DNA of 64,000 nt from JANQOH01 sp965214495 (lineage in GTDB: Bacteria; Pseudomonadota; Alphaproteobacteria; UBA7887). The notes beneath the pieces are model-generated. The model did no database searches. It saw only the letters and a program-made list of their open reading frames with translations, and was not told the origin of the DNA. The stretch covers positions 2,914,001 to 2,978,000 of the forward strand of contig OZ243958.1 in the NCBI GenBank assembly GCA_965214495.1, written 5' to 3'. Positions within the stretch are counted from its first letter, which is position 1; each line of letters opens with the position of its first letter. Shown in pieces: positions 25,448 to 34,583 of the stretch. The translations under genes and the position numbers were made by a program.

Positions 25448-25712
25448 TTACGAACGGGCGCCGGCAGTTCGTCGCAAGGCGACCGGCTCGTCCGCCGCCA
25501 GGAGCATGGCCGTGCCGTCTTCCAGCCGATAGACGAACTCCGCCGCGCGCTGCATTGCCGGACGGCGAGAGGTCGACAATACCGTAGTCCTGCCGGCCAG
25601 CCGCCGGACGGTCTCTACGATTCCCGCCTTCGCCCCCCCGGGGGCCAGCGCGGCCGGCGACCGCCCTCATCCAAGCCAGGCCGGCCAGCTATTTCAGGAG
25701 CAACCATGCCTC
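25448..25712 (-). pseudogene. Composite remnant: ABC-transporter ATPase C-terminus fused to a GT2 C-terminal scrap
   Basis: Minus strand, 25448 to about 25645: IVETVRRLAGRTTVLSTSRR then PAMQRAAEFVYRLEDG, the C-terminal end of an ABC exporter nucleotide-binding domain (switch histidine position shown as STSRR), ending TAA 25448. At 25655-25712 the strand reads EAWLLLK-stop-LAGLAWMRAV, a copy of the end of the GT2 at 23865. Bases 25655-25712 and 23915-23985 are nearly identical. Two unrelated gene ends have been joined, so the segment is recombinational debris. Confidence 0.65.
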
Positions 25713-25716
25713 ATTG

Positions 25717-25754
25717 CCCCCCCCCCCACCCCCCCCCCCCCCCCCCCCCCCCCC
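25717..25754. repeat. Long poly-C tract (C11-A-C26)
   Basis: Thirty-eight bases, all C except one A at 25728, located between the GT2 remnant and the CmcJ-like gene. Its length exceeds known functional phase-variation tracts, so the exact length may be an assembly estimate. From 25755 to 25870 nothing recognisable is seen. Confidence 0.85.
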
Positions 25755-25870
25755 GCGGCAGGCTCAAGGACTGGCGCCGCATCGCCACACGATACGACCG
25801 ATGCGCACACACTTTCTTCAGCGCCATCTGCACCGCCGCAACCGTCGTTTTCTGGTTATGAGTCCCGAGC

Positions 25871-27160
25871 CTAAAAGAACACAAAGGACCGGACCACCAC
25901 GTTCTTGCGGCAGGGCGCGTCGGCGGGCGCCGTCGGGTCGATGCACGCGGTGTGGAAAGACCAGCGCGATACGGAACCGTCGGTGACCGAGTCGTAGCAC
26001 TTGAGCATCGAAACCTCCGTCGGCTTCTGGCGCGGAAGCCAATACCACTCGTGGTCGGGGCGATAGGTGAAGCGGGTCGTCTCGCCGACGCGGTCGTCGT
26101 AGATACGGTAGTTCGTGATATAGGGTTGATCGGCGAAGGAAGGCCACGCGCACAACACAAAGGGGAATTGGCCCACCGTCTCCATCGGCTTGGCCAGGTT
26201 GATGGACATGAAGCGACGCGACATTTTCGTGTCGGCCTCCGCCTCGGTGTAGTGTTGCTCGCGCCCGAAGTTTCGCAGGTTCTTCGTCAGGAGCTCGCGG
26301 CAACGCACGCGGCCGCTGTTGTCGTTCAGGTCGTTGTGCACGAGGTTGACATAGCGCCCGTTCACGCCCGGGTTTTTGGCATCCTGGTCCTCGGTGCGGT
26401 CGCCTCGATAGTCCTTGTCGAAAACGTCGTGGTTGTACACGAGCGCATCGGTGGCGTCCGGGAAGAACTCGAGAAGCAGATTCTCGATCTCCGGGTAGAA
26501 CACGCGCTCTACCTCCGCCGAATCGTAAAAATTTCTGCACTTCGACTCGATGCGGGCCAGCGAAACCCCGAGCTTGTCCATGCATTCAGGACTGTCCACC
26601 GAGAGCCCGGGGTAGTATTCGCCAATGCGCCGCGCGTCGCGCAGCACTTGCGGGAAATAGAGGCTGCGCAACCTGTTGCGCTCTTCATCTTCGCGCAACG
26701 CCTTCGCCTCCGCCGCGCGCCCGGGATCCCGCCACAGCGCGTTGGAAGGCACGACCGAGTATGACGGCCGCTCGTAAACCGAATAGCGGAGCGGCAGCGC
26801 GACACCGCCTTCCGGCGCTTCGACGCCCTTCACGCGAATGTGGTCGAGGCATTCTTCGTATTCGCGAAACCCCGCGCCCCACCGGGTTTCGATCGCACCG
26901 GGAGGGGTGTTTTCGATCCAGTCGCCGACCGTCTTCGCATGGCCTTCGGCGAGCTCCTCGAACGCAGCCTCGAGCGCGGCGCCCGTGCCGGCGTCGCCAC
27001 CCCGGTCGAAGGACATGTACGACAGACCGCCGTTCGCCGCGATGGGCGGAGGCTGGCCTTTCGTGCGCTGGAGGGGCGGCGCATATACGGACGGGCCGGC
27101 GTCTCCATCCGCCGCGACATCCGCCTCGACGCGATCCTCGATGCTCTCATACGATTCCAT
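25871..27160 (-). CDS. CmcJ/NvfI-family oxidoreductase-like protein
   Basis: 429 residues from ATG 27160 with GGAGGACACGCC upstream. Family features are YNHDVFD, the NGRYVNLVHNDLNDNSGR block with HND, RFMSINLAKPMETVGQFPFV, and a C-terminal SRWSFHTACIDP. These resemble the CmcJ (cephamycin methoxylation partner)/GA4-desaturase-like group of iron-dependent oxidoreductase-fold proteins. It is longer than typical family members (about 280-300) because of an N-terminal extension. It lies 66 bases after livF on the same strand and may be cotranscribed with the transporter. Substrate unknown. Confidence 0.7.
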   Translation of the reverse strand: MESYESIEDRVEADVAADGDAGPSVYAPPLQRTKGQPPPIAANGGLSYMSFDRGGDAGTGAALEAAFEELAEGHAKTVGDWIENTPPGAIETRWGAGFREYEECLDHIRVKGVEAPEGGVALPLRYSVYERPSYSVVPSNALWRDPGRAAEAKALREDEERNRLRSLYFPQVLRDARRIGEYYPGLSVDSPECMDKLGVSLARIESKCRNFYDSAEVERVFYPEIENLLLEFFPDATDALVYNHDVFDKDYRGDRTEDQDAKNPGVNGRYVNLVHNDLNDNSGRVRCRELLTKNLRNFGREQHYTEAEADTKMSRRFMSINLAKPMETVGQFPFVLCAWPSFADQPYITNYRIYDDRVGETTRFTYRPDHEWYWLPRQKPTEVSMLKCYDSVTDGSVSRWSFHTACIDPTAPADAPCRKNVVVRSFVFF

Positions 27161-27225
27161 GGCGTGTCCTCCTGTCAAAGGCCGGTCGTCACGATATACG
27201 GCGCCGGCGATCGCCCGCGTCGGGC

Positions 27226-27921
27226 CTAAACCTCCAGCCATTCCCCGCGCACGCGGTCGTCGGCGCGGAAGTCGGTGACGGTGCCTTCGAAAACGATCCG
27301 GCCGTGACCCATAACATAGAGGCGGTGCGAAATATCAAGCGCGATGGCGAGCTTCTGCTCGACCAGCAGAATCGAAACCCCGCGCCGGGCGATCTCGGCC
27401 AGCAGCTTCGAGACCTGCTCGACCAGTTTCGGCGCCAGACCCTCGGTCGGCTCGTCGATCATGACGAGGTCGGGGTCGCCCATCAGCGTGCGGCACATGG
27501 TGAGCATCTGCTGCTCGCCGCCGGAGATCACCGATCCCAGCGCGTCGGCGCGCTCGCGGAGATTCGGAAACATCGCATACATGTCGTCGATCGACCAGCG
27601 CCCCCGCGCCCGCATGTTCTTGACGCCGAGGATCAGGTTCTGGCGCACCGTCAGAGTCGGAAAGATGTTGCGGTTCTCAGGCACGTAGCCGATGCCCAGG
27701 CGCGCGATCTCATGCATCTTGCGCCCGGCGATCGGCTCACCCTTGAAGTGGATCGATCCGACCGGCGCGACCTCGCCGGTGATCGCCTTGAGTGTGGTCG
27801 AGCGACCGACCCCGTTGCGGCCGAGAAGACTCACGATCTCGCCGGCGCCGACATCGAAACTCACGCCTTGCAGGATGTGGCTCTTGCCGTAATAGGCGTG
27901 CAGGTCGCGGACTTCGAGCAT
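27226..27921 (-). CDS. livF: Branched-chain amino acid-type ABC transporter ATP-binding protein LivF, Walker A Lys replaced by Arg
   Basis: 231 residues. LGRNGVGRSTTLKAI is the Walker A loop, with Arg in place of the usually invariant Lys. ISGGEQQ is the signature, DLVMIDEPTEGLAP Walker B and LLVEQK the switch region. The Q-loop is VPENRNIFPTLTV. ATG 27921 overlaps the livG stop. Being one of a pair of ATPases, it may still bind ATP through Arg or rely on LivG. Confidence 0.92.
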   Translation of the reverse strand: MLEVRDLHAYYGKSHILQGVSFDVGAGEIVSLLGRNGVGRSTTLKAITGEVAPVGSIHFKGEPIAGRKMHEIARLGIGYVPENRNIFPTLTVRQNLILGVKNMRARGRWSIDDMYAMFPNLRERADALGSVISGGEQQMLTMCRTLMGDPDLVMIDEPTEGLAPKLVEQVSKLLAEIARRGVSILLVEQKLAIALDISHRLYVMGHGRIVFEGTVTDFRADDRVRGEWLEV

Positions 27922-28667
27922 CACGCGGCCGTTCCGAGATAGGCTTCCTGGACCGCCGCCGAAGCGCGGATTTCGCGCGGCGTGCCGGTGGCGATGATCT
28001 CGCCATACACCAGCACCGAAATGCGGTCGGCGAGATCGAACACGACGCCCATGTCGTGCTCGACGACGACCAGCGTCTTGCCCTCCGAGATGCGGCGGAT
28101 CAAAGCCACCGCCTGTTCGATTTCGGAGTGGCTCATGCCGGCGGTCGGTTCGTCGAGCAGGATCACGTTGGCGCCGCCGGCGACGGCGATTCCCAGCTCG
28201 AGCGCACGCTGGTCGGCGTAGGAAAGCAGACCCGCCGGAATCCCGCGCTTTCCCCACAGTCCGATCTCACGCAGGATCGTTTCGGTGCGTTCGTTCACGT
28301 CGCGCAGCCGGCTCACCAGTTTCCACCACGCATAGCGATGGCCGAGTGCGAACAGCGCCCCGCAACGCACATTGTCAAGCACGCTCATGCGCGCGAAAAT
28401 GTTGGTAACCTGGAACGACCGGGTCAGCCCCATGCGGTTGATCGCGAAGGGTGTCCTGTCGGTGATATCGGTCCCGAACAGGCGAATGCTGCCGGCCGAA
28501 ACGGGGAAGCGGCCGCTGACGAGGTTGTAGAGGGTCGATTTGCCGGCGCCGTTGGGGCCGATGATCGCGTGACGTTCGCCGGCGTCGATCTCGAGATCGA
28601 CGCCGCGAATGATCTCGGCCTTGCCGAAATTCTTGTGGACGCCGGAGAGCGCGAGCGCAGCGGTCAC
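27921..28667 (-). CDS. livG: ABC transporter ATP-binding protein LivG
   Basis: 248 residues from GTG 28667, which overlaps the livM stop (GTGA). Walker A is IIGPNGAGKSTLYNL and intact, the signature loop is the degenerate LLSYADQRALELG typical of LivG, Walker B NVILLDEPTAGMS, switch VVVEHDMGVV. It is the partner ATPase of LivF in the cytoplasmic half of the transporter. Confidence 0.94.
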   Translation of the reverse strand: MTAALALSGVHKNFGKAEIIRGVDLEIDAGERHAIIGPNGAGKSTLYNLVSGRFPVSAGSIRLFGTDITDRTPFAINRMGLTRSFQVTNIFARMSVLDNVRCGALFALGHRYAWWKLVSRLRDVNERTETILREIGLWGKRGIPAGLLSYADQRALELGIAVAGGANVILLDEPTAGMSHSEIEQAVALIRRISEGKTLVVVEHDMGVVFDLADRISVLVYGEIIATGTPREIRASAAVQEAYLGTAA

Positions 28668-29944
28668 GTGCCGGGCCTTGCGCGCGCAGCGGCGATCGCC
28701 GTGTCCCACGCCGCCGCGGCGCTGGGGAAAATCCTGCGCACAGCGAAAATACCCGCCGCCGCGAGGCCGGCAAAGGCGCCCCACGACGCCGCGCCATTGG
28801 GATCGATCACCATGCCGAAGATGACGAGTTCGGTCTCGGTGCTCAAACGCGAACTGTGGAAGTACAGCATCTCGATCAGACCGATGAACCCGACGGCGCC
28901 GGCGGTCAGCGCGCCGACGAACAGCGTGTAGGGCACGGCCAGCGAAACGAGCAGACGCGGCGCGACGGTCCAGATCGGCTGATGCATCGCGATCAGTCCG
29001 GCGAGGCCGCCGGGGAAGAACATGATCACGGCCACGAACACGATGCCGAGATAGAGCACCCACGCCTCGGTAACGCCCGTCAGCGTGCTCTGCAGGAAAT
29101 AAAGCAGCACGGCGCCGATGATCGGTCCGACGAAATTGCCGATCCCGCCGATATAGACCATGAACAGGACGAGGCCCGATTGCAGGATGCTTACCTGCTC
29201 GAAACCGACATGCTCGATGTTCACGGCGTGCAGCGCACCCGCGATCCCGGCGAAGAACGACGACAGCGAGAACGCCAGCCAACGGATGCGTTGGCTGGAA
29301 TAACCGACGAACTCGACCCGTTCGGGGTTGTCGCGAACCGCGTTGGAGATGCGCCCGAACGGCGTCCGCGTGAGCAGGAACATGGCGAGGACGCAAACGA
29401 AGCACCAGCCGGCGATCAGGTAATAGACTTCGATGCTCGGCCCGTAGGTGATCCCGAACCACTCTTCCCCGATCACCCGGTCGGTCTGGATACCGTCCTC
29501 GCCGTTGAAGATCGCCACCAGCACCAGAGTCAGCGCGGTGACCATTTCCCCGAAGCCGAGCGAGATCATGGCGAAGGTGGTGCCGGCGCGGCGGGTCGAA
29601 ACGTAGCCGATCAGAATCCCGAAGAACAGGCCGACCAGCCCGCCGAGAAGCGGGATCAGCGTCACCGGAACGTAGGGAACCTGTTCCTCGTAAACGAAGT
29701 TGAGATAGTGGACCGTGAAATATCCCGCCAGTCCGAAATAGACCGCATGACCGAACGAAAGCATCCCGCCCTGGCCGAGCAGCATGTTGTAGGCGAGAGC
29801 GAAGACGATCAGCAGCCCCATCTGGCTCATGACGTTGAGCGCGAAGCCCGACGTGAAAAACTGCGGCAACGACACGAGCACCACAGCAAGGACGATCCAC
29901 GGTCCGAGCCTGCCGCCCCACGCGGCGAAACGGCGCGCCGTCAT
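28664..29944 (-). CDS. livM: ABC transporter permease LivM, C-terminally extended
   Basis: 426 residues with about ten membrane segments. Family blocks are NMLLGQGGMLSFGHAVYFGL, ISLGFGEMV, AVRDNPERVEFVGY and GGIGNFVGPIIGAVLL. The last roughly 90 residues (from APRLLVSLAVPYTLFVGALT) add further hydrophobic segments beyond the usual 320-340 residue length. ATG 29944 overlaps the livH stop (ATGA). Confidence 0.93.
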   Translation of the reverse strand: MTARRFAAWGGRLGPWIVLAVVLVSLPQFFTSGFALNVMSQMGLLIVFALAYNMLLGQGGMLSFGHAVYFGLAGYFTVHYLNFVYEEQVPYVPVTLIPLLGGLVGLFFGILIGYVSTRRAGTTFAMISLGFGEMVTALTLVLVAIFNGEDGIQTDRVIGEEWFGITYGPSIEVYYLIAGWCFVCVLAMFLLTRTPFGRISNAVRDNPERVEFVGYSSQRIRWLAFSLSSFFAGIAGALHAVNIEHVGFEQVSILQSGLVLFMVYIGGIGNFVGPIIGAVLLYFLQSTLTGVTEAWVLYLGIVFVAVIMFFPGGLAGLIAMHQPIWTVAPRLLVSLAVPYTLFVGALTAGAVGFIGLIEMLYFHSSRLSTETELVIFGMVIDPNGAASWGAFAGLAAAGIFAVRRIFPSAAAAWDTAIAAARARPGT

Positions 29945-30888
29945 ACGTCGCGAGTCCCGAACAGGCCGCGCGGCTTGAAGATCAGCATCAGCACGAGCAG
30001 CAGATAGGGCAACACCGGCGCCACCTGGGCGGTGGTGATGCGGGTGAAGTCGCGCAGCAGCCCGGCCGCGTCGATCTCGATTCCGAGGCTCAGGAGCAGA
30101 CTGCCGATCCCGTAATCGTAGAAGATCGCGAGCCGCGTGACGATGCCGATGATCAGCGCCGCGACCAGCGCGCCGCCGAGCGAACCGAGACCGCCGATGA
30201 CGATGACCACGAAGACGATCGGCCCGAGCTGGATCGCCATGGCGGGTTCGGTGCCGAGTATGTTCCCGCCGACGACCCCCGCTACGCCCGCCAGCGCGCA
30301 GCCGAAACCGAACGTCCACATGAAGATGCGCGGCACGTCATGGCCGAGGGTGGCGACGTGAGTCGGGTCCGACACCGCCGCGCGAATGATCAGGCCGATG
30401 CGCGTCCAGGTGAGCAGCGCGAACAGGGCGACGAAGATCGCCGTCGACACGACGAGCATGAACACGCGGTAGATCGAATAATCGAACTCCTGCCAGGTGA
30501 ACAGCGCCCCGGTCATCGACTCCGGAATCTCGTAGGGCACCGGCACGCGGCCCCATACCATCTGCACCAGTTCTTCGATGACGTAGGCGATGCCGAAGGT
30601 GAACAGCAGTTCGGCGACATGACCGTAACGATGAACGGGCCGCAAGCCCCAGCGCTCGACCCCGGCGCCGACGATCCCGACGATCAGCGGCGCCACGATC
30701 AACGCCACCCAGAACGACAGGCCGACGCTGATCTGATAGGCGAAATAGGCTCCCAGCATGAAGAAGCTCGCATGGGCGAAGTTGAGCACGCCCATCATGC
30801 TGAAGATCAGCGTCAGGCCGCTGGCGAGCAGGAACAGCAACATGCCGTAAAGCACGCCGTTGAACAACGCGAAGAAGAAACTTTCCAC
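29941..30888 (-). CDS. livH: ABC transporter permease LivH
   Basis: 315 residues, about eight membrane segments. GLTLIFSMMGVLNFAHASFF is the LivH N-terminal signature, with RAAVSDPTHVATLGHDVPRI and VFVVIVIGGLGSLGGALVAA as the cytoplasmic coupling region and glycine-rich helix. It ends IFKPRGLFG as usual. It follows livK after 53 bases. Confidence 0.94.
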   Translation of the reverse strand: MESFFFALFNGVLYGMLLFLLASGLTLIFSMMGVLNFAHASFFMLGAYFAYQISVGLSFWVALIVAPLIVGIVGAGVERWGLRPVHRYGHVAELLFTFGIAYVIEELVQMVWGRVPVPYEIPESMTGALFTWQEFDYSIYRVFMLVVSTAIFVALFALLTWTRIGLIIRAAVSDPTHVATLGHDVPRIFMWTFGFGCALAGVAGVVGGNILGTEPAMAIQLGPIVFVVIVIGGLGSLGGALVAALIIGIVTRLAIFYDYGIGSLLLSLGIEIDAAGLLRDFTRITTAQVAPVLPYLLLVLMLIFKPRGLFGTRDV

Positions 30889-30940
30889 CCGTTCCCCGCG
30901 CGGTTCGCGTTTCCCGTCGCAGGTTGCCGCGTTCGGGCGG

Positions 30941-32209
30941 TTACGGACGCTTCATGTCGCAGGTCGTGGGCAGTTCCAGATCATCGGCCTTGACCCAGCC
31001 GTCGGTGGCGAAAGCGACTTCGTAGTCCTTCCCTTCGTAGATCATCGTACGCCCCACGTCCTGCGACATGGTGCTGATCACCATCGGGAAGACGATCTGA
31101 TGGTCCTCGGCGCGCATCGTCAGCGGCCCGGCCGGTCCGTCGAAGGTCATCCCTTCGAGCGCCGCGGCCACGAGAGCCGGGTCGTCGCTGCCCGCCTTGT
31201 CGAGCGCGGCGGCGAAGAACTCGATCACCCAACGCAGGCGATCGGAATACACGCTCTTGCCGGTCTGCTCGCGGTAGCGACTATAGGCGTCGATAATGTC
31301 TTCCGGCTGCGTGTCGTAGAGCGGATCGTTTTCATGCATTTCGGTGATCTGCTTCATGCCGACCGCGAGACCGTCCTTGCCGCCGAAGCCGGCGATTGAA
31401 CTCGGCAGTCCGCCATAGATCGTATAGAACGGAGCATCGAGATTGGCCTCGGCCGCCGCCTTGACGAAACGCACGAGGTCCGGCCCCCAATTGCCGGTCA
31501 GCACCGTGTCGGCACCGGCCGCCCTGATCTTGGCGACATAGGGCGTGAAATCGAGCACCTTGCCGAACGGCACGATCAATTCGTCGCCGACGAGTTCGAC
31601 GTTCGGCGCACGCTCCGCCAACATCTGCTGCGCGGCGGCCTGGAACGATTGGCCGTAGGCGTAGTTCTGGTTCACCATATAGAGCTTGGCGACCGAGGAG
31701 TCGCGCCCGATCTGCGTCGCCAGAGCAGCCACCTTCATGTCGACATTGGCGTCGAACCGAAAGTGCCAGAAACTGCACAGCTCGTTCGTGAACGAGGTCG
31801 TGACTGCCGAATGATTGAGGAACAGGATAGCCTGGTCCGGGTTGCGGCGATTGTGGCGGCCGAGGAACTTGATGATGTTGAGCGCATGGTTCGAGCCCAC
31901 GCCCTGGCTCACGAACCGGATCCCTTCGTCGATGACCCTGCGGAGCTGCTGGGTGGTCTTTTCCGCATTCATCGCGTTGTCGAGCGGTACGATCTCGATG
32001 TGGCGGCCGCCGAGCACGCCGCCGCGCCGGTTCACCTCCTCGGCGAAGAACTCGAAGATTTCGAGCGTATCCCGCCCGACGGCGGCGATCGGTCCGGAGA
32101 ACGGCTCGATCAGGCCGACCTTCACCGTATCTTCGCCGCGCGCGGCGAATGCGGCGAGGGCCATCGGGAGAGCAACCTGCAACAAGCGCGCGAACCAGCC
32201 CCTGGTCAT
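30941..32209 (-). CDS. livK: Periplasmic substrate-binding protein of the Liv-type ABC transporter
   Basis: 422 residues from ATG 32209 with GGAGGTAAAGTC upstream. Signal peptide: MTRGWFARLLQVALPMALAA followed by FAARG, with mature protein beginning near EDTVKVGLIEPFSGPIAAVG. This opening is typical of PBP type 1 receptors for leucine/amides/aromatic compounds. IRFVSQGVGSNHALNII and KLYMVNQNYAYGQSFQ are further lobes. The ligand could be an amino acid, amide or small acid; the adjacent GGT hints at a glutamyl-derived substrate (inference). Confidence 0.92.
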   Translation of the reverse strand: MTRGWFARLLQVALPMALAAFAARGEDTVKVGLIEPFSGPIAAVGRDTLEIFEFFAEEVNRRGGVLGGRHIEIVPLDNAMNAEKTTQQLRRVIDEGIRFVSQGVGSNHALNIIKFLGRHNRRNPDQAILFLNHSAVTTSFTNELCSFWHFRFDANVDMKVAALATQIGRDSSVAKLYMVNQNYAYGQSFQAAAQQMLAERAPNVELVGDELIVPFGKVLDFTPYVAKIRAAGADTVLTGNWGPDLVRFVKAAAEANLDAPFYTIYGGLPSSIAGFGGKDGLAVGMKQITEMHENDPLYDTQPEDIIDAYSRYREQTGKSVYSDRLRWVIEFFAAALDKAGSDDPALVAAALEGMTFDGPAGPLTMRAEDHQIVFPMVISTMSQDVGRTMIYEGKDYEVAFATDGWVKADDLELPTTCDMKRP

Positions 32210-32326
32210 GACTTTACCTCCTGATCGCGTGAAACGAGTTCCCGGAACCGAGGGTCCGGAGAAAACCACACTCGGCGGTCGCCATCAAGCCGTCCACGCC
32301 CGAGGGCGTTTGCCTCGAGGGCGCCT

Positions 32327-33940
32327 TCACCCCGGCGCGGTCGCGGATCGGAGGCCCATCGCGCAACCGTCCTTGCGCGGGTCCGAACCGCCGGTCAGCA
32401 CACCGCTTTCCCGATCGATGGCGATGGCCTGGCCGCCGCCGAGCGGGCCATCGGCTTCGACGACCGTGTGGCCGAGCGCCGACAGCGAGGCGCGGGTCGA
32501 TATCGGCACGCCACGCTCGACTTGCAGCACGTTGCCGAAGGCGAAAGCGCGCGGGCAATCGAGCGCCTCCTGCACGCTCATCCCGTAGTCGACGACATTG
32601 GTGACGAAGTGGACGTGGCCCACGGGCTGGTAGTGTCCGCCCATCACGCCGAAGGGCATCGCTGCACGGCCGTCTCTCATCGCCATACCGGGAATGATCG
32701 TGTGCATCGGCCGCTTGCCGGGGGCGATGCAGTTGGGGTGCGCCGGATCGACGGTGAAGCTCGCGCCGCGGCAATGAAACATCACGCCGCTGCGGGCGCT
32801 CATCAGCCCCGTGCCGTAAGACGCGAACAGCGAATTGATGAACGAGATCGCATTCCGGTCGCCGTCCACGACCGTGAGATACACCGTGTCGCGATGCTCC
32901 GCGACGCCGGGCGGCGGCAGGCCGGGCATCGCCCTGTCGCGGCGCACCAGCGCCCGCATCGCTTGGGCGTAATCCGCCGACAACAGACGTTCGACCGGGA
33001 TGTCGACGCGATCGGGATCGCCGATCAGGCCGTCGCGGTCGCGGTAGGCCAGGCGCGCCGCTTCCGCCTCGAGGTGAAAGCGCTCCGCCCCGAGCGGATC
33101 GAGCGCCGGCAGATCGAAACCGGACAGAATGTCGAGCATCATCAGCGCGACGATGCCCTGGCCGTTAGGGGGGCATTCGTGGATCTCGAGATCGCCGTAG
33201 CGGGTGTGGATCGGCGTCACGTAGTCGGCGCGTGCGGCCGCGAAATCCTCGAGCGTATGCAGGCCGCCGAGCGCTCCGAGCGAGGTCGCCATGTCTTCCG
33301 CGATCGCGCCGGTATAGAACGCTTCGCGCCCGCCCTCGGCGATCGCGTCCAGGGTGTCGGCGAGGGCGGGCTGGCGGTGAACCTCGCCGACAGCGAGCGG
33401 ACGCCCGCAGGGCAGAAACACCGCGCGGGCCGCATCGTTCGCCGACAATTTGCCGGCCTCCCGCGCCCACACGTCGGCGACGACTTCATGCACCGGGTAG
33501 CCGTCGCGCGCGTGCGCGATCGCCGGCGCCAGCGCCGCGCCGAGCCCGAGCCGGCCATGATCGGCTGCGAGCAGGGCCCATGCCGCAACGGCGCCCGGCA
33601 CGGTGACGGCGTGCGCCGACTGGAAGCCGATCTCCGCGATGCCGTTCTCGGCATACCACGCGGCGGTCGCGGCGGCCGGGGCGCGGCCCGAACCGTTGAC
33701 CGCGATCGGAGTCGCGCCGCCGCCGGCAGGGGCATAGAGAGCGAACACATCGCCGCCGATGCCGGTGGAATGCGGTTCGACCACCGCGAGGACCGCTGCC
33801 GCGGCGATCGCCGCATCGACCGCGTTGCCGCCCGCACGCAACAGGTCAAGCGCCGCCTGGGTGGCCGCCGGGTGCGAGGTCGCGGCCATGCCGCCCATGG
33901 CGTGCACCGCCGACCGCCCCGGTAGATGAAGGTCGCGCAT
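32327..33940 (-). CDS. Gamma-glutamyltransferase family protein
   Basis: 537 residues from ATG 33940 (GGAGAG upstream; GTG at 33946 possible). N-terminal MAATSHPAATQAALDLLRAG, GGNAVDAAIAAAAVLAVVEP and HSTGIGGDVFALY are GGT family blocks. The autoprocessing Thr lies in DTVYLTVVD (TTHF/YSVVD in classical enzymes), matching the GGT-like/acylase clade. PMHTIIPGM and GVMGGHYQPVGHV are the C-terminal small-subunit motifs. No signal peptide is visible, so it may act in the cytoplasm. It is 118 bases upstream of livK, same strand. Confidence 0.9.
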   Translation of the reverse strand: MRDLHLPGRSAVHAMGGMAATSHPAATQAALDLLRAGGNAVDAAIAAAAVLAVVEPHSTGIGGDVFALYAPAGGGATPIAVNGSGRAPAAATAAWYAENGIAEIGFQSAHAVTVPGAVAAWALLAADHGRLGLGAALAPAIAHARDGYPVHEVVADVWAREAGKLSANDAARAVFLPCGRPLAVGEVHRQPALADTLDAIAEGGREAFYTGAIAEDMATSLGALGGLHTLEDFAAARADYVTPIHTRYGDLEIHECPPNGQGIVALMMLDILSGFDLPALDPLGAERFHLEAEAARLAYRDRDGLIGDPDRVDIPVERLLSADYAQAMRALVRRDRAMPGLPPPGVAEHRDTVYLTVVDGDRNAISFINSLFASYGTGLMSARSGVMFHCRGASFTVDPAHPNCIAPGKRPMHTIIPGMAMRDGRAAMPFGVMGGHYQPVGHVHFVTNVVDYGMSVQEALDCPRAFAFGNVLQVERGVPISTRASLSALGHTVVEADGPLGGGQAIAIDRESGVLTGGSDPRKDGCAMGLRSATAPG

Positions 33941-33989
33941 CGTCACTCTCCGTCGGTCGCCACGCGGGTTTATACACCGCCCGCCGCAG

Positions 33990-34583
33990 TCACAGAGCGT
34001 TGACCGCGGCGGCCGCCAGGGCGCTGCCGCCGCGCCGGCCCCGAAGAGTCAGAAACGGAATGCCGAGCCGCGCATCGCACAGCGCCTGTTTGGATTCGGC
34101 GGCGCCGACGAAGCCTACGGGGAAGGCGAGGATCGCGGCCGGCGCCGGTGCGCCGGCCGCGAGCAGTTCCAGCAGCCGGAACAGAGCGGTCGGCGCATTG
34201 CCGATCGCGACGACGGAACCCGCCAGATGCGGCCGCCACAGATCGACGGCCGCGGCCGACCGCGTCGTCGCGCCGCCGCAACCGACACGGTCGAGCGTGC
34301 ACAGCACCCGGTTGTTCGCCGGAAACCGGCGGCGAACGATCCCCGCTTCGGTCATCCGGCCATCCACGAGGATCGGCGCGCCGGCGGCAAGCGCTGCCCT
34401 CGCCGTTGTCGCGAGGTCACCGGCGAAGGCCAGATCCGTCACGATCTCCGGCATCCCGCACGCATGAACCAGGCGAACCGCTACCGGAACCAGATCGTCA
34501 GGGAGGCCGTCGAGCGCCGCTTCGGTGCGGACGATCTCGAACGAACGACGGGTGATCGCGGCGGGGTCGCGCAGATAGTTCAT
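33990..34583 (-). CDS. cobH: Precorrin-8X methylmutase
   Basis: 197 residues from ATG 34583, overlapping the cbiX stop (ATGA). Conserved blocks are YLRDPAAITRRSFEIVRTEA, VHACGMPEIVTDLAF (with the catalytic His), APILVDGRMTEAGI, GNAPTALFRLLEL and AILAFPVGFVGAAESKQAL. It converts precorrin-8X to hydrogenobyrinic acid by moving the C-11 methyl to C-12 in corrin synthesis. Confidence 0.95.
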   Translation of the reverse strand: MNYLRDPAAITRRSFEIVRTEAALDGLPDDLVPVAVRLVHACGMPEIVTDLAFAGDLATTARAALAAGAPILVDGRMTEAGIVRRRFPANNRVLCTLDRVGCGGATTRSAAAVDLWRPHLAGSVVAIGNAPTALFRLLELLAAGAPAPAAILAFPVGFVGAAESKQALCDARLGIPFLTLRGRRGGSALAAAAVNAL

